Shown piece after piece: positions 26,170 to 36,508 of a stretch of 64,000 nt of DNA. The stretch's first letter is position 1, and each line of letters starts with the position of its first letter. A program made the translations under genes and the position numbers. The notes under the pieces were generated by a model. It did no database searches. It had not been told where the DNA came from and saw only the letters and a program-made list of their open reading frames with translations. The DNA is from SABY01 sp964593705 (lineage in GTDB: Bacteria > Bacteroidota > Bacteroidia > Bacteroidales > 4484-276), in assembly GCA_964593705.1 (NCBI GenBank), contig CAZQIV010000003.1, positions 51,872 through 115,871 on the forward strand, in the 5' to 3' direction.

Positions 26170-27084
26170 CTAATCACTTATCACTTTTCTTTCTTCAAGA
26201 TTATAACGTTGGCCTTGTTTCAATAAATAAAATTTCTTACTCCCTTCGGGCAAGCTTGTAAGCTCACCAATTACGTGCGACCAGTCATCTTTATCGCGCA
26301 CTTCACGGTAAAAAGTGCCATCATAAACGGCCACGTAACTTTTCCCGATAACCTCAAATTCGTTTCCCTGAACAACTATCGCAGTGTTTTCATCCAGGCC
26401 CAATCCCAACATTCCGGGATGCGCATCAAGAATTTCAAAAACATCAAACTGACGGTTCATGGCCAGCAAATGCTGATCGATGGCCACGTTAGTGATAAAC
26501 CCAAATCCTTCTTCATGATCGCCCATCATTACCGTATTGGTTTTTGTATCACCACGGGCCAGGTAACTACCCTGAATGGTTGCCCCTGCCGAACTTCCGC
26601 CAATCACACCTCCCCTTTCCAGTAAAGCGTTGAATTCGTCCAGGGTTTTTGTGCCGGAATAAGCATCAACAAGCCGCCATTGTCTGCCTCCCATAAACCA
26701 AACTCCTTTTGCATTTTGGATAGATTTTATAAATTCTGCAGTATTTGCTTCATCTTTACTTCGTGTATGTAAAAAGCTGAAATTGTTAAAACCATAAGAT
26801 TTCCACCAATTTGTTAAGTTTGGATAAAAGTCGGGATTGCTCAAATCGGCATCGGTCATGGCGGTGGTAACGATCACTATCGGGGCATCCGGGTCACCGG
26901 CCAAATCCATAAATTTATTAAAAACTGAAGTATCAGATAAATTTCCGCCAGCAACTATCAGCGCTCCTTTTGAAGGACCGTTGGAAATGCCTGTGTTGAA
27001 ATCTTGATTACTTTTGGTGCTGCAACTCCAAAGCAGGGCAAAGCTGAGGCATAAGAAGCAGATGGGTCTGAAGATAAATTTCAT
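26170..27084 (-). CDS. Cyanophycinase-like (peptidase S51) lipoprotein
   Basis: A 304-aa S51-family protein. The start at 27084 is chosen because it gives a lipoprotein signal (LLWSCS, Cys21); the frame is open 105 bp further upstream. The serine nucleophile is S165 in IGGSSAGA, and WFMGGRQWRLVDAY (about 129-142) is also typical. Cyanophycinases split beta-Asp-Arg dipeptides from cyanophycin, and relatives act as dipeptidases E-like enzymes. The lipid anchor suggests a periplasmic or surface role on an external substrate. The substrate is not proven. Confidence 0.85.
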   Translation of the reverse strand: MKFIFRPICFLCLSFALLWSCSTKSNQDFNTGISNGPSKGALIVAGGNLSDTSVFNKFMDLAGDPDAPIVIVTTAMTDADLSNPDFYPNLTNWWKSYGFNNFSFLHTRSKDEANTAEFIKSIQNAKGVWFMGGRQWRLVDAYSGTKTLDEFNALLERGGVIGGSSAGATIQGSYLARGDTKTNTVMMGDHEEGFGFITNVAIDQHLLAMNRQFDVFEILDAHPGMLGLGLDENTAIVVQGNEFEVIGKSYVAVYDGTFYREVRDKDDWSHVIGELTSLPEGSKKFYLLKQGQRYNLEERKVISD

Positions 27085-27188
27085 ATAGCTTTGTTTTATT
27101 TTATGGTTCAACTGCGAATTTAGTGGAAAGTAAAATATTAATGATTTAATAGTTGTTGGTGTCAAATAACAGTGATAAAAATTTATCA

Positions 27189-27480
27189 ATAGATTTCTCC
27201 CGGCAACACACCGCTTCGCTGTGTGTCTTGGTCGAAATGACCCCGTCCACGGGTTGATTTGGAAGGAGGGGAATCGGGCGCTTCGCGCCCGATTCCCCTC
27301 CTCCCACTACTCAAACGGAAGCATTGTTACCTCGAAGGAGCAAAGCGATTGAGACCTGCCTCGCTTGCACCATTGCATACACACCAGCGGCAAGGCGGGG
27401 GTCTATTTAATAGTTAGGTTTTCAGCACTTTACACAAACCTGTCATCGATTTCCGTCGGCTGACTGAGAGAAATCTATTT
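27189..27480. repeat. MITE-like hairpin element, copy B
   Basis: atagatttctcccggcaac at the left and tgagagaaatctattt at the right, with a GGAGGGGAATCGGGCGC / GCGCCCGATTCCCCTCC core (27265-27302). This 290-bp member fills most of the 27085-27582 gap; no gene seen. Confidence 0.75.
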
Positions 27481-27582
27481 ACATTGATAACCTTTATTTA
27501 CATCCACAAAAATGGAAGTAGAACCTATTTTATGATAAAGTATTATCGGATAACCGAATTTTAAATTAGATCAGTCAAAATT

Positions 27583-28971
27583 ATGAATCCAAAATTAAAA
27601 ACCTTTTCCGAATATGTAAGAAGCCTGATGCCCCACGAAATTTCGTATTTGGAAACGATTGCACAATTTCACAATGAAGACAACAGCAGCATTTTTAATC
27701 AAATTATTAAATTTAAAAATACAGGCAAACTAAAACCTGATCCTTCCATCAACAAAAGAAAATATACCTACCTCAAAAACTGGATCAAAGAAAAACTCCT
27801 GGCCATAGACGTTGATCATAAGCTGGGAGAATTGCTTAGCCTGGAAAAAAAAGTAATGACCGATAACGTTCTCCCTTCGGACGAGAAAGCCATTTTAAGC
27901 ATCATTAAAACCGATGAAAGATTACCCTACTATTTTATGCGAATTTATGAACTGGCACGCGATTTTCGCTCCTTCCTTCTGGTAAGGATGCGGTTTCAGT
28001 ACCTTGAACCTGTTAATAAATACCTCGATCAATATCACGAAACGTACAAAAACTCGCGGGAAGTTTTTGACAAACTTAATCAGGCAACCCTAGATATAAC
28101 CAACCAATACACACAAAAGACTAACGATTCCCCCGATTGGGAAGGATTTTTAACAGCTATTTTTTACGATAACAAAATAGATGGACTCAACCGCTATTAT
28201 GCCATCGTTCGACTCACTTTTTTGTTTTACAATAAAAATCAATTAGACAAGATTGAGACCCTTTACGATGAACTGGATCAGTTATTTGAGCATGGTTACT
28301 TTTATTGCCGGCGGATTTTATCAAACTACTACTCGAACAGGTTACTGCTTCACGCCAAAATGAACAAGCTTGATCTGGCTGAAAAATACGGTTATCTTTC
28401 GTTGCGCGACCGGGGAAGTGATTATGTGCATTATTTGAATAGTCTTTGTTCGGTTTTGTTGCGATTGAAAAAAAACAGCAAAGCGCTTAACCTGATGCAA
28501 AAATCCATACCCGAACTCAAAAAAACCATGAGTTATCACAATCGCGTGGGTTTTGCTTCCATCCTTATTAAAAGTTTAAACGCCAACGGAAAGGCAGCCG
28601 AAGGCGAAAGTTACGGATCTACTTTTTTTACGGCTTATAAAGAAAAAGTATTGGAATACCGATGGCATAGTTTTTTTTCCGCGTGGCTTCAATCGATGGT
28701 AATGCAGGAAAAATACGACAAAGTACTCACAGTATGCAGAAGATATAAAGTTATTGAAAAAGAAACGGAGTATAGTAAAAAGCCCGGCTACCTCCCAACC
28801 ATCGCCTGGTATTTCCTGCTGTCGAAGTATAAAAGCGGAGAAATTGATTTTGAAAAGCTAAAGTTTGAGATAGAAAAAACCGGAAATCATAAGGGAAACA
28901 AAACAGGCATAACTGAACTTATTCATGAAATTGGCCACCATGTTCCCGAACTTTTAGGTTCGCGGTATTAA
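27583..28971 (+). CDS. Helical repeat protein of unknown function
   Basis: A 462-aa soluble protein with no signal peptide. The whole length is alpha-helical, with TPR-like helix pairs in the second half (for example LDQLFEHGYFYCRRILSNYY, DLAEKYGYLSL, KALNLMQKSIPELKK). The N-terminal 60 residues (SEYVRSLMPHEISYLETIA) might be a separate helical module. I do not recognise a named family; proteins of this style occur in Bacteroidota as putative regulators or scaffolds. Single gene, no neighbour that hints at a role. Confidence 0.6.
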   Translation: MNPKLKTFSEYVRSLMPHEISYLETIAQFHNEDNSSIFNQIIKFKNTGKLKPDPSINKRKYTYLKNWIKEKLLAIDVDHKLGELLSLEKKVMTDNVLPSDEKAILSIIKTDERLPYYFMRIYELARDFRSFLLVRMRFQYLEPVNKYLDQYHETYKNSREVFDKLNQATLDITNQYTQKTNDSPDWEGFLTAIFYDNKIDGLNRYYAIVRLTFLFYNKNQLDKIETLYDELDQLFEHGYFYCRRILSNYYSNRLLLHAKMNKLDLAEKYGYLSLRDRGSDYVHYLNSLCSVLLRLKKNSKALNLMQKSIPELKKTMSYHNRVGFASILIKSLNANGKAAEGESYGSTFFTAYKEKVLEYRWHSFFSAWLQSMVMQEKYDKVLTVCRRYKVIEKETEYSKKPGYLPTIAWYFLLSKYKSGEIDFEKLKFEIEKTGNHKGNKTGITELIHEIGHHVPELLGSRY

Positions 28972-29161
28972 AGTTAAGTTTTCCATTAGTCCACACACCA
29001 AATATTTTCCATTAACCTATTGTTTTACTGAGTTCTATGGTAATTTTCCATCCCATTTTACACAAAAGTCAAGGCATGAAAATAATATTCAGGCAAGCCA
29101 TATACTTTAATCCCTGCCGTAATTTGTATCTCATAAACTAATTCAAAATACAATTAAAGCC

Positions 29162-29905
29162 ATGTTTGTATTCAATAACAAAATTGCAATTATCACCGGA
29201 GGAGCCGATGGCATAGGAAAAGCCACCGCAATTAAATTTGCCGAAGCCGGAGCTGTTTCAATAATCTGGGACATTCAAAGCGACAAAGGTGAAGCACTTG
29301 TAAAAAAGATCACCAAAAAAGGTGGCAAAGCAGATTTTTATAAAGTGGATACCACGAAAATATCTGAGGTAGAGATTGCAGTAAAAACCATTGAAGAAAA
29401 ATACGGAACAATTGATATTCTTATCAATAATGCAGGCATAACCCGTGATGCTTCATTTAAAAAAATGACATCAGAGCAATGGCAACAAGTTATTGATGTA
29501 AACCTGACCGGAGTTTTTAATTGTACCAAAGTGATAGCCCCCATTATGCTTGACAAGGGATTTGGAAAAATCGTTAATGCATCGTCTGTGGTGGGGCTTT
29601 ATGGCAATTTTGGGCAAACAAATTACGTGGCCACGAAAGCCGGGATTATTGGGATGACCAAAACATGGGCGCGTGAATTTGGCCGAAAAGGCGTTAATGT
29701 AAATGCTGTTGCTCCGGGATTCACAATGACAGAGATGGTGGCAAAAATGCCGGAGAATGTCCTTGAAGGAATGAAAGCAAAAGTTCCACTTGGACGCCTT
29801 GCCTCACCCGAAGAAATGGCCGATGCTTACCTGTTTTTATGCTCTGAATACGCATCCTACATCAATGGCCACACGCTGAGTGTTGACGGCGGGATGACAG
29901 TTTAG
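29162..29905 (+). CDS. SDR-family 3-oxoacyl-ACP/CoA reductase (FabG/PhaB-like)
   Basis: A 247-aa short-chain dehydrogenase. NAD(P) motif TGGADGIG (13-20), NNAG (89-92), and catalytic S142, Y155 and K159 in YVATK. The aspartate after beta-2 (IIWDIQS) hints at NAD rather than NADP preference. The sequence ends in the canonical INGHTLSVDGGMTV. It probably reduces a 3-oxoacyl thioester or similar ketone. It opens the 29-39 kb plus-strand set and precedes the KASIII-like gene. Confidence 0.88.
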   Translation: MFVFNNKIAIITGGADGIGKATAIKFAEAGAVSIIWDIQSDKGEALVKKITKKGGKADFYKVDTTKISEVEIAVKTIEEKYGTIDILINNAGITRDASFKKMTSEQWQQVIDVNLTGVFNCTKVIAPIMLDKGFGKIVNASSVVGLYGNFGQTNYVATKAGIIGMTKTWAREFGRKGVNVNAVAPGFTMTEMVAKMPENVLEGMKAKVPLGRLASPEEMADAYLFLCSEYASYINGHTLSVDGGMTV

Positions 29906-29985
29906 GGAGGAAAGGAGTTAATTGTTATTTGTTAATCGTTTAACCGTTAACGAATAACTAATAACAAATTTCCAATTGTTTTCGG

Positions 29986-30005
29986 AGACAAGGCATGCCT
30001 TGTCT
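29986..30005. repeat. 20-bp perfect palindrome AGACAAGGCATGCCTTGTCT
   Basis: The first of five identical copies in the window (others 34749, 34784, 44062, 44105), all intergenic. Confidence 0.9.
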
Positions 30006-30190
30006 CTACTGAAAAATATTCATATTACTATTATCCAATTCTGACTAAAGGGTTGGATATAACTGAAAAATATTCATATTACTATTAATCCACCAGTGTA
30101 CGGGCATTCTATTCAACTGATAATTATTAACGAATGACAATTAACAAATAACGATTAACCAGTAACTATTCACGACAAACCATTTCCCCG

Positions 30191-31180
30191 ATGCGAAACG
30201 CTATCATACATTCAACAGGTGCTTATGTTCCCGAACGTATTATCCCAAATTCTTATTTTAATGAACTTCTTGGGGAGGATGTGGATACCTGGTTGCGTGA
30301 AAATGTAGAAATTTATGAGCGGCGGTGGTGCAGTAAAGATCAGTCGGTTGCGGATCTGGTGATGGAAGCTGCACAGCGTGCCCTGGATACCGGCAATGTA
30401 AAGCCCGAAGAAATCGACCTGCTCATAATTTCAACGGATACGCCCGAGTACATTTCTCCTTCTACGGCTTCGAAAGTCCAATACAAAATGGGTATGGTGA
30501 ATGCTGGCTCCTTTGATGTAAATACCGCCTGCGCAGGATTTGTAACGGCTCTGGACATGGGCGCAAAATACATTCGCGACGACGAAAACTACAACACTAT
30601 CATGGTGGTTGGGGCTTACGCCATGAGCAAGTATTTGAACATGACCAACAAAAATACTGCAACACTTTTTGCTGATGGCGCAGGCGCATTCATACTCCGA
30701 GCCGAAGAAAACACCGACCGCGGATACCTGGCCAGCCAACTAATTACCAAAGGGCAATATTACGACTACATGGGTATTTATGCCGGTGGTACCAATCAGC
30801 CAATAACTGATGAGGTAGTTGCAGAAAAGGGGCATTTACTGCAGTTTGTCAGGAAATTCCCCAAAACATTGAACCCTGAAATGTGGTCGATGATGAGTAA
30901 AACACTTTGTGAAAGAATTGGTGTAACACCTGAAGATGTAGATCATTATTTTTTAACACAAATAAACATAAACAGCATCAGGGCGACCATGGATATTTTG
31001 GAACAGCCGTGGGATAAAGCGCAAACCAGCATGCATTATTACGGATACACAGGTTCGGCATGTGTACCTTTAGCTTTTCAGGACAGGTTGGAAGCCGGAA
31101 AAATTAAACGAGGTGATTTGATCTTTTTCATCGGATCGGGAGGAGGATTGGCATTTGCAAGTGCCGCGTTTAGGTATTGA
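30191..31180 (+). CDS. 3-oxoacyl-ACP synthase III-like thiolase-fold enzyme
   Basis: A 329-aa FabH/KASIII-family protein. The nucleophilic cysteine is C114 in NTACAGF, as in FabH. The canonical PHQANxR histidine appears as LTQINI and the NTSSA asparagine as YTGSA, so by eye both other triad residues are replaced. That would make ordinary decarboxylating condensation unlikely and suggests a thiolase-fold variant with another reaction, such as acyl transfer or hydrolysis. It lies between the SDR gene and a symporter. The alignment needs a proper check. Confidence 0.8.
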   Translation: MRNAIIHSTGAYVPERIIPNSYFNELLGEDVDTWLRENVEIYERRWCSKDQSVADLVMEAAQRALDTGNVKPEEIDLLIISTDTPEYISPSTASKVQYKMGMVNAGSFDVNTACAGFVTALDMGAKYIRDDENYNTIMVVGAYAMSKYLNMTNKNTATLFADGAGAFILRAEENTDRGYLASQLITKGQYYDYMGIYAGGTNQPITDEVVAEKGHLLQFVRKFPKTLNPEMWSMMSKTLCERIGVTPEDVDHYFLTQININSIRATMDILEQPWDKAQTSMHYYGYTGSACVPLAFQDRLEAGKIKRGDLIFFIGSGGGLAFASAAFRY

Positions 31181-31356
31181 TAATGGTCATTGACAACAAA
31201 TGACTTTTTATAACCACAGAAGAACACATAAGCGGTGAATAACCATTAATGATTATTAATAACACAAAAATAAATGCAATAAAAACATTCCGAAGGTTTG
31301 GGAGTTAATTTCATATTTTTTACCAATGTCATGTTTTTGCAAATGTCTGTATCTAT

Positions 31357-31500
31357 GGAGATTTCTCCCTTCGGTCGAAATGACACGACCAACGCGGGCA
31401 GCGGGGGGAGGGGAATATCGGGCGCGTAGCGCCCGATATTCCCCTCCCCACATAACCCTATGTGAAGCCTGGTCATTTCGACCGAAGGGAGAAATCTTTT
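31357..31500. repeat. MITE-like hairpin element, copy C
   Basis: Perfect 26-bp terminal inverted repeats (agatttctcccttcggtcga... and its complement). The core (about 31406-31450) is GGGGAATATCGGGCGC / GCGCCCGATATTCCCC. Most compact member of the family; it occupies the 31181-31614 gap, otherwise gene-free. Confidence 0.85.
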
Positions 31501-31614
31501 CAAACTTGTCATAACATTATGTCCGCCAAATGTATTTGGTCTTTTGACTCGGGATGACAACCAATGACACGAAGGGAATAACAATTAACGAATAACAATT
31601 AACTAATACCCAAT

Positions 31615-33165
31615 TTGGCAACACAAGCACAAGTTTTCGGCACATGGATTTTGATCGGGCTGTACATGGCCCTGATCCTCTACTTTGTAATAAAGGGAGC
31701 TTTAAAGATTAAAAATATTTCGGATTATGCTATTGGCAATATCAGCTTTTCCCCAACTGCCGTGGGATTATCGCTTGCGGCATCCATGACCAGTGCAGCC
31801 ACTTTTGTGATCAATCCCGGATTTATCGCCAACTTCGGAGTTTCAGCATTCATCTCTTACGGCATCGTGTTTCCACTTGGAGCCATCCTCTCGCTGATTA
31901 TCTTAACCAAAAACTTTAGAAAATATGGCGATTCAGTAAAGGCGCTCACCCTGGCACAATGGATTGGCAAGAGATACAACAGCAAGGGCTACGCACTTTT
32001 TATGGCTTTCCTTTCGCTGCTCCTCATTACCTTTATTGTACTCATAGCCGTTGCTATTACCAAGGTTTTATCAAAGTCATTAAATATTGATGAAATTTAT
32101 GTGCTTGGGGGGCTGATAATCTTCGTTTTTGGATACATGATGTTTGGGGGTGCCAATTCGATGGTTTACACCAATACCATACAAGCCCTGATAATGCTGG
32201 TTGTAGCTTTTATTTTGTTGGGTTCGGGCTATGAACATTTTTCTGATGGAATCCATGGCTTTTTGGATCGCTTAACCGCGATCGACCCACAACTGCCAAA
32301 ATCAACATATCCATCAAGTCCGCTATTTCGTAATTTTTATGAGATCATCTTTGCACAATTCATCATCGGAATCGCAGTGGTTGTGCAACCGCATATTATT
32401 ACGAAATCCTTATTATTAAAAAAGGAAAGTGATGTTAACCGTTTTTTGGTGGTAGCTTCAGTGGTTGAAGTAATTTTTTTTCTTGTAGTGATCACCGGGT
32501 TCTACGCGCGTATTACATTTCCCGATCTGATGGCCGGTGGTGAAGCCCTGAAAAACGATGGAATAATTCCTGCTTATGTTGTTGCTACTTTCGCCAACAG
32601 CAACCTTGCCGTTGTAATTGGCCTAATCGTAGTGTTGGGATTGATTTCAGCAGGAATGTCAACTCTCGAAGGATTGATTCAATCTGTTTCCTCAACAATT
32701 ACTTCAGACATTATTCAGCCCCTGTTTGGAAGACATATCCAAAAAGATAGGACCTACATTTCAATCAATAAAATCTGCATTGCTTTGCTTGCGGTCATCA
32801 CATTTTTTGTTTCGCTTGAGCAACTAATGCATCCAAAACTCAGTGTGGCTCTCCTTGCTCAAAACGGAGTTTATGCCTATTTCTCGGCAGCTTTTATTCC
32901 TGTAATCTTTGGGATATTTCTAAAAAACACAAACATCAGGGCACCGCTTTGGGCTACGATAACAGCTATCCTTGTCCATTTTAGCATTTACTATTTTTTA
33001 CCCTGGCTGGTTAGCGACTTTGGCTGGAATTTTGGTATTTTTACGCCTTATCTTAAAGGAACAATCAGAAATCCCGCAATTGCGGCATCTACTGCAATTC
33101 TGGCTTCAACTGCCGTTGGATTAATCATTTACTTCATCAACAAAAAAGAAACAATAAAAAGTTAA
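31615..33165 (+). CDS. Sodium:solute symporter family transporter
   Basis: A 516-aa SSS-family permease with about 13 transmembrane helices. The first helices (IGLYMALILYFVIKGALK, SDYAIGNISFSPTAVGLSLAA) carry the family pattern with the Na-site region AASMTSAATFVINPG. The start is TTG at 31615, because no in-frame ATG exists before the first helix apart from one inside it. It probably imports a small carboxylate or similar solute. It lies 30 bp upstream of the acyl-CoA ligase gene, so the pair is likely co-transcribed and the imported acid may be its substrate. Confidence 0.85.
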   Translation: MATQAQVFGTWILIGLYMALILYFVIKGALKIKNISDYAIGNISFSPTAVGLSLAASMTSAATFVINPGFIANFGVSAFISYGIVFPLGAILSLIILTKNFRKYGDSVKALTLAQWIGKRYNSKGYALFMAFLSLLLITFIVLIAVAITKVLSKSLNIDEIYVLGGLIIFVFGYMMFGGANSMVYTNTIQALIMLVVAFILLGSGYEHFSDGIHGFLDRLTAIDPQLPKSTYPSSPLFRNFYEIIFAQFIIGIAVVVQPHIITKSLLLKKESDVNRFLVVASVVEVIFFLVVITGFYARITFPDLMAGGEALKNDGIIPAYVVATFANSNLAVVIGLIVVLGLISAGMSTLEGLIQSVSSTITSDIIQPLFGRHIQKDRTYISINKICIALLAVITFFVSLEQLMHPKLSVALLAQNGVYAYFSAAFIPVIFGIFLKNTNIRAPLWATITAILVHFSIYYFLPWLVSDFGWNFGIFTPYLKGTIRNPAIAASTAILASTAVGLIIYFINKKETIKS

Positions 33166-33195
33166 TCAATCAAATGAATAAAAAAACAGCATAAT

Positions 33196-34701
33196 ATGAA
33201 CGCTTATGACTGGTTTGGAAAGTGGGCAATTTACAGCCCTTTAAAAACAGCTTTCAAGGAATTTGAAACCGGCAGGCAATACAGCTATGCCCAGTTTAAT
33301 AAATTGGGTAATAACCTGGCCGCCATTCTTCGCGATGAACAGGGTTTCGGAAAAGGCGACCGCCTGGCAGTGATTTCGGAGTATAGCATCGAATACATTG
33401 TTTTGTTCGCAGTAGCCCAAAAACTGGGGATTGTCTTAGTTCCGCTCAATTTTCGACTTGCACCGGATGAACTCAATTACATTATTTCAAATGCGGAAGT
33501 TGGAGGTATTTTTTATGATGAAAAATTTCTTGAAAAGATAATCCACCTGGAATCCTACAAAAAAATAGCCTTCAAGCTATCGATGGAAGACTTAACATCC
33601 ATAAATACTGCATGTATAAAAAACAGAACGGAACCGGCACAAGTCAGGGCGGATGTTCACGAAGATGACCCCATCTTTATCCTATACACTTCTGGTACAA
33701 CGGCCTTTCCGAAGGGAGCAATTTATACACACAAAATGCTTTTTTGGAACAGCATCAATACAGAACTACGGCTTAATATTACTTCCTCAGATGTATCGAT
33801 AAACTGTGCCCCGCCATTCCACACTGGCGGATGGAATGTTTTACTTACGCCTTTTATCCACCATGGCGCTTATACTTTGCTCATCAAAAGTTTTGATGCA
33901 GACCTGGTACTCGAAATGCTGGATCTTGAACATGCCACCATCTGGTGGGCAGTGCCAACCATGCTAAAAATGATGGCCGAGTCTCCGATTTTCGATAAAG
34001 TAAAACTAAGCAGGCTAAGATATTTCGTAGTTGGTGGTGAAGCCATGCCAGTCCCGCTAATTGAGCAATGGCACAATAAAGGCGTATTGATTCGCCAGGG
34101 TTATGGTTTAACCGAAGTGGGGCCAAATGTAACTTCGCTCGACCACCAGGATGCCATTCGGAAAAAGGGATCGATCGGCACCTTGAACTTTTATTATGAC
34201 GCCAAACTTGTGGATGAAAAATCTAACGAAGTACCACCGGGTGAACCCGGAGAGCTTATACTTTCGGGACCAACTGTTACCCCCGGATATTGGAAAAAAC
34301 CGGAAGAATCGGTTAGTGCCATCGAGAATGGTTGGTTTCATACCGGCGACTTGATGACAAAAGACAAAGAGGGTTACTACTACGTGGTTGATCGCATTAA
34401 AAACATGTACATATCGGGTGGAGAAAATGTTTACCCCGCAGAAGTTGAACATATTATTGCACGGCATCCATCCGTAAATTCTGTGGCTATTATAGGTGTA
34501 CCTGATGAAAAATGGGGCGAAAGCGGAAAAGCATTTATCGTATTAAATACCGGTATGAATGTAACAAGTGAAGAAATCATCAGTTATTGTATTGAAAAAC
34601 TGGCAAAATATAAAGTTCCAAAACATGTTGAATTCATGGATGAATTGCCCCAAAACGATGCCGGAAAAATCGATAGGAAAAAATTAAAGGAAATGGGATA
34701 A
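33196..34701 (+). CDS. Acyl-CoA synthetase (AMP-forming)
   Basis: A 501-aa ANL-superfamily ligase that activates a carboxylic acid through an acyl-adenylate to its CoA ester. The P-loop is YTSGTTAFPKG (164-174). The adenine motif is GYGLTEVGP (about 294-302), the hinge TGDLMTKDKEGYYYVVDR, and the catalytic lysine is in NDAGKIDRKKL near the C-terminus. The chain-length specificity is not readable; it resembles long-chain or aromatic acid ligases. Coupled to the symporter gene by a 30-bp gap. Confidence 0.9.
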   Translation: MNAYDWFGKWAIYSPLKTAFKEFETGRQYSYAQFNKLGNNLAAILRDEQGFGKGDRLAVISEYSIEYIVLFAVAQKLGIVLVPLNFRLAPDELNYIISNAEVGGIFYDEKFLEKIIHLESYKKIAFKLSMEDLTSINTACIKNRTEPAQVRADVHEDDPIFILYTSGTTAFPKGAIYTHKMLFWNSINTELRLNITSSDVSINCAPPFHTGGWNVLLTPFIHHGAYTLLIKSFDADLVLEMLDLEHATIWWAVPTMLKMMAESPIFDKVKLSRLRYFVVGGEAMPVPLIEQWHNKGVLIRQGYGLTEVGPNVTSLDHQDAIRKKGSIGTLNFYYDAKLVDEKSNEVPPGEPGELILSGPTVTPGYWKKPEESVSAIENGWFHTGDLMTKDKEGYYYVVDRIKNMYISGGENVYPAEVEHIIARHPSVNSVAIIGVPDEKWGESGKAFIVLNTGMNVTSEEIISYCIEKLAKYKVPKHVEFMDELPQNDAGKIDRKKLKEMG

Positions 34702-34748
34702 TTTGTATGGATAATTATTCATTATATAAAATGCCCAATTTTCAGTAC

Positions 34749-34803
34749 AGACAAGGCATGCCTTGTCTGTATGGTAGCATCAGAGACAAGGCATGCCTTG
34801 TCT
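34749..34803. repeat. Two 20-bp palindromes, AGACAAGGCATGCCTTGTCT
   Basis: Copies at 34749-34768 and 34784-34803, 15 bp apart, between the ligase and the lipoprotein gene. The first extends to TACAGAC...GTCTGTA. Confidence 0.9.
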
Positions 34804-34862
34804 ATACAGCAGAAAAATATCACATTAACTCACATTAAATATTAACTTCTAAAATTAAAATT

Positions 34863-36023
34863 ATGAGAAATTTAAAAGTATTATCAGTATTGTTTGCAGC
34901 CTTACTGCTCACTTTTGTTGCCTGTAAAAAGGATGACGATGAAGAACCCACGAAACAAATTGAAATTTCCCAAGTCGAAATATCCCCTGATAATTCGACA
35001 ATTACGGTAACCTTTAACCAGATGGTTTACGGAAATGCTGAAAAAACTGAAGCACTCAAAAATGAAAGCTTCGATCTTACCATTACAAGCATATCTCAGG
35101 ATACTGCAACCTTTAGCGTATCGCATGTTGCAGGTGAAACAAGCGCAACAATCAGTCTTATATTTGCAAATGAACTCGATGGAGACGAATCAATTGAAGT
35201 AAAAGCAAAAGCGGATAAAGTATTTGGCGAAGCAGGAAATGCATTAACTGCCGATATTAGCGAAAGCATTGAAGTAAATACAGATAAGGTTAAAATTGAT
35301 TCATACAGTTTAAGTGATGACAACAAAAGTTTTGTTGTTACCTTCAACCAGGCGGTTTACAAATCCGGGAATATGACCGGGGCATTAGATAACGAAAGCT
35401 TATTAGTAACCTTTACCGGTGATAATGTTGTAGATGTAAATTATGCGGTAGCACATGTAGCTGGCGAAAAAATCGCCACAATAACTATCGAATACCTTAA
35501 CAGGGTTGACCCCGACCAAATGATAGAAGTAACTGCCGTTGCAAATATGGTTTTCAATATTAAAGGTGAAGCTTTAGAAGCAAACGAAAAAGTGGAAGCC
35601 TCAGTAAACGACCTCGGCATTATTGGAAACTGGAAAGCTTACGACATTTCGCTTATCCTTGTAAGCCTGGGTTACGATGACTCACTCTATGCTAATTTCA
35701 ACAAAGATCAAAGCTATAAAGTAACAGCTTATGTTGCCGGAGCTCCCCAGATTCTTGAAGGTTCTTACGAAATGACCAAAAGTAATAGCGATGAGATTTG
35801 GGACATAATCCTAAATCAAACTTCACCATTTTCGGTTATCAGCCAGGGAATCTTTAAAGTATATCCTGCTGCACAGGATTCGATGTGGTACGAAGTAGCA
35901 CAGGTTGACCCTGCCATTGCCGGGGTAACTCCCCCAACAGCAGATGCCGGCTTTGGAAGTACAAGCGGCGGCGCTTATGGCACCATGAATATCCAAAAAT
36001 ACTATTGGATAGGACAAGAATAG
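34863..36023 (+). CDS. Lipoprotein with two Ig-like repeats
   Basis: A 386-aa lipoprotein; the lipobox is FVAC with Cys21 followed by KKDDDEEP, an acidic stretch like Bacteroidota surface-export signals. Two homologous ~100-residue beta modules follow, each with TFNQ(M/A)VY and HVAGE(T/K) motifs (about 38-137 and 138-240), resembling Big_5/SwmB-type Ig-like domains. The C-terminal ~140 residues (LGIIGNWKAYDISLIL) look like a lipocalin-type barrel seen in Bacteroidota lipoproteins. Probably a surface partner of the adjacent outer-membrane protein. Confidence 0.72.
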   Translation: MRNLKVLSVLFAALLLTFVACKKDDDEEPTKQIEISQVEISPDNSTITVTFNQMVYGNAEKTEALKNESFDLTITSISQDTATFSVSHVAGETSATISLIFANELDGDESIEVKAKADKVFGEAGNALTADISESIEVNTDKVKIDSYSLSDDNKSFVVTFNQAVYKSGNMTGALDNESLLVTFTGDNVVDVNYAVAHVAGEKIATITIEYLNRVDPDQMIEVTAVANMVFNIKGEALEANEKVEASVNDLGIIGNWKAYDISLILVSLGYDDSLYANFNKDQSYKVTAYVAGAPQILEGSYEMTKSNSDEIWDIILNQTSPFSVISQGIFKVYPAAQDSMWYEVAQVDPAIAGVTPPTADAGFGSTSGGAYGTMNIQKYYWIGQE

Positions 36024-36039
36024 TTTTCTTGTCATCCAT

Positions 36040-36080
36040 AAACCTGACAGGTTGTTAGAAACCTGCCAGGTTTGTTTTTA
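36040..36080 (+). terminator. Terminator after the lipoprotein gene
   Basis: AAACCTG-a-CAGGTT pairs with AACCTG-c-CAGGTTT, followed by gttttta. Confidence 0.75.
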
Positions 36081-36149
36081 TAATGAGTTTTTTGAAATAT
36101 CAATAGCCTTTGCTGAAAAACCTGTATTACTTTAATAACTTAGATTTTG

Positions 36150-36470
36150 GGTAAAAATGTTAGGGGCAGATGCAAGGTTTTTGATAGTTGTATGCAAAAA
36201 TTCGTTCTTTTAATATTACGGTGCGCTGCACCTTCGTTTTATCTGGTTAGATGGATTTCTACAAAGATTTAGGGTGCTCCGCACCTGTATGACAAGCCAC
36301 AGCGTGGCGGCAATACTCGCCTCGCGGCGAAGCGGGTTTGTAGAAAAATGAACACATCATTGTATCATGAGGTGCAGCGCACCGAAATATTATTATTCTG
36401 AGTTTTTCAGCAAGCCCTAATTTTTAATCGAAAATCAAACTTCGCTAAAATTGTAACAGTACCATTTTAT
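36150..36470. other. Gene-free stretch with GGTGC hairpins
   Basis: Contains ggtgcgctgcacc (36221-36233), ggtgctccgcacc (36271-36283) and ggtgcagcgcacc (36371-36384), with a gcctcgcggcgaagcggg core between. The related ggtgcaaagcaccgaaatatt occurs at 6889 and 9067. No open frame looks real. Confidence 0.6.
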
Positions 36471-36508
36471 CAGGCATTTCTTCTCTCGTTCAACCAAATC
36501 TAAAAACT

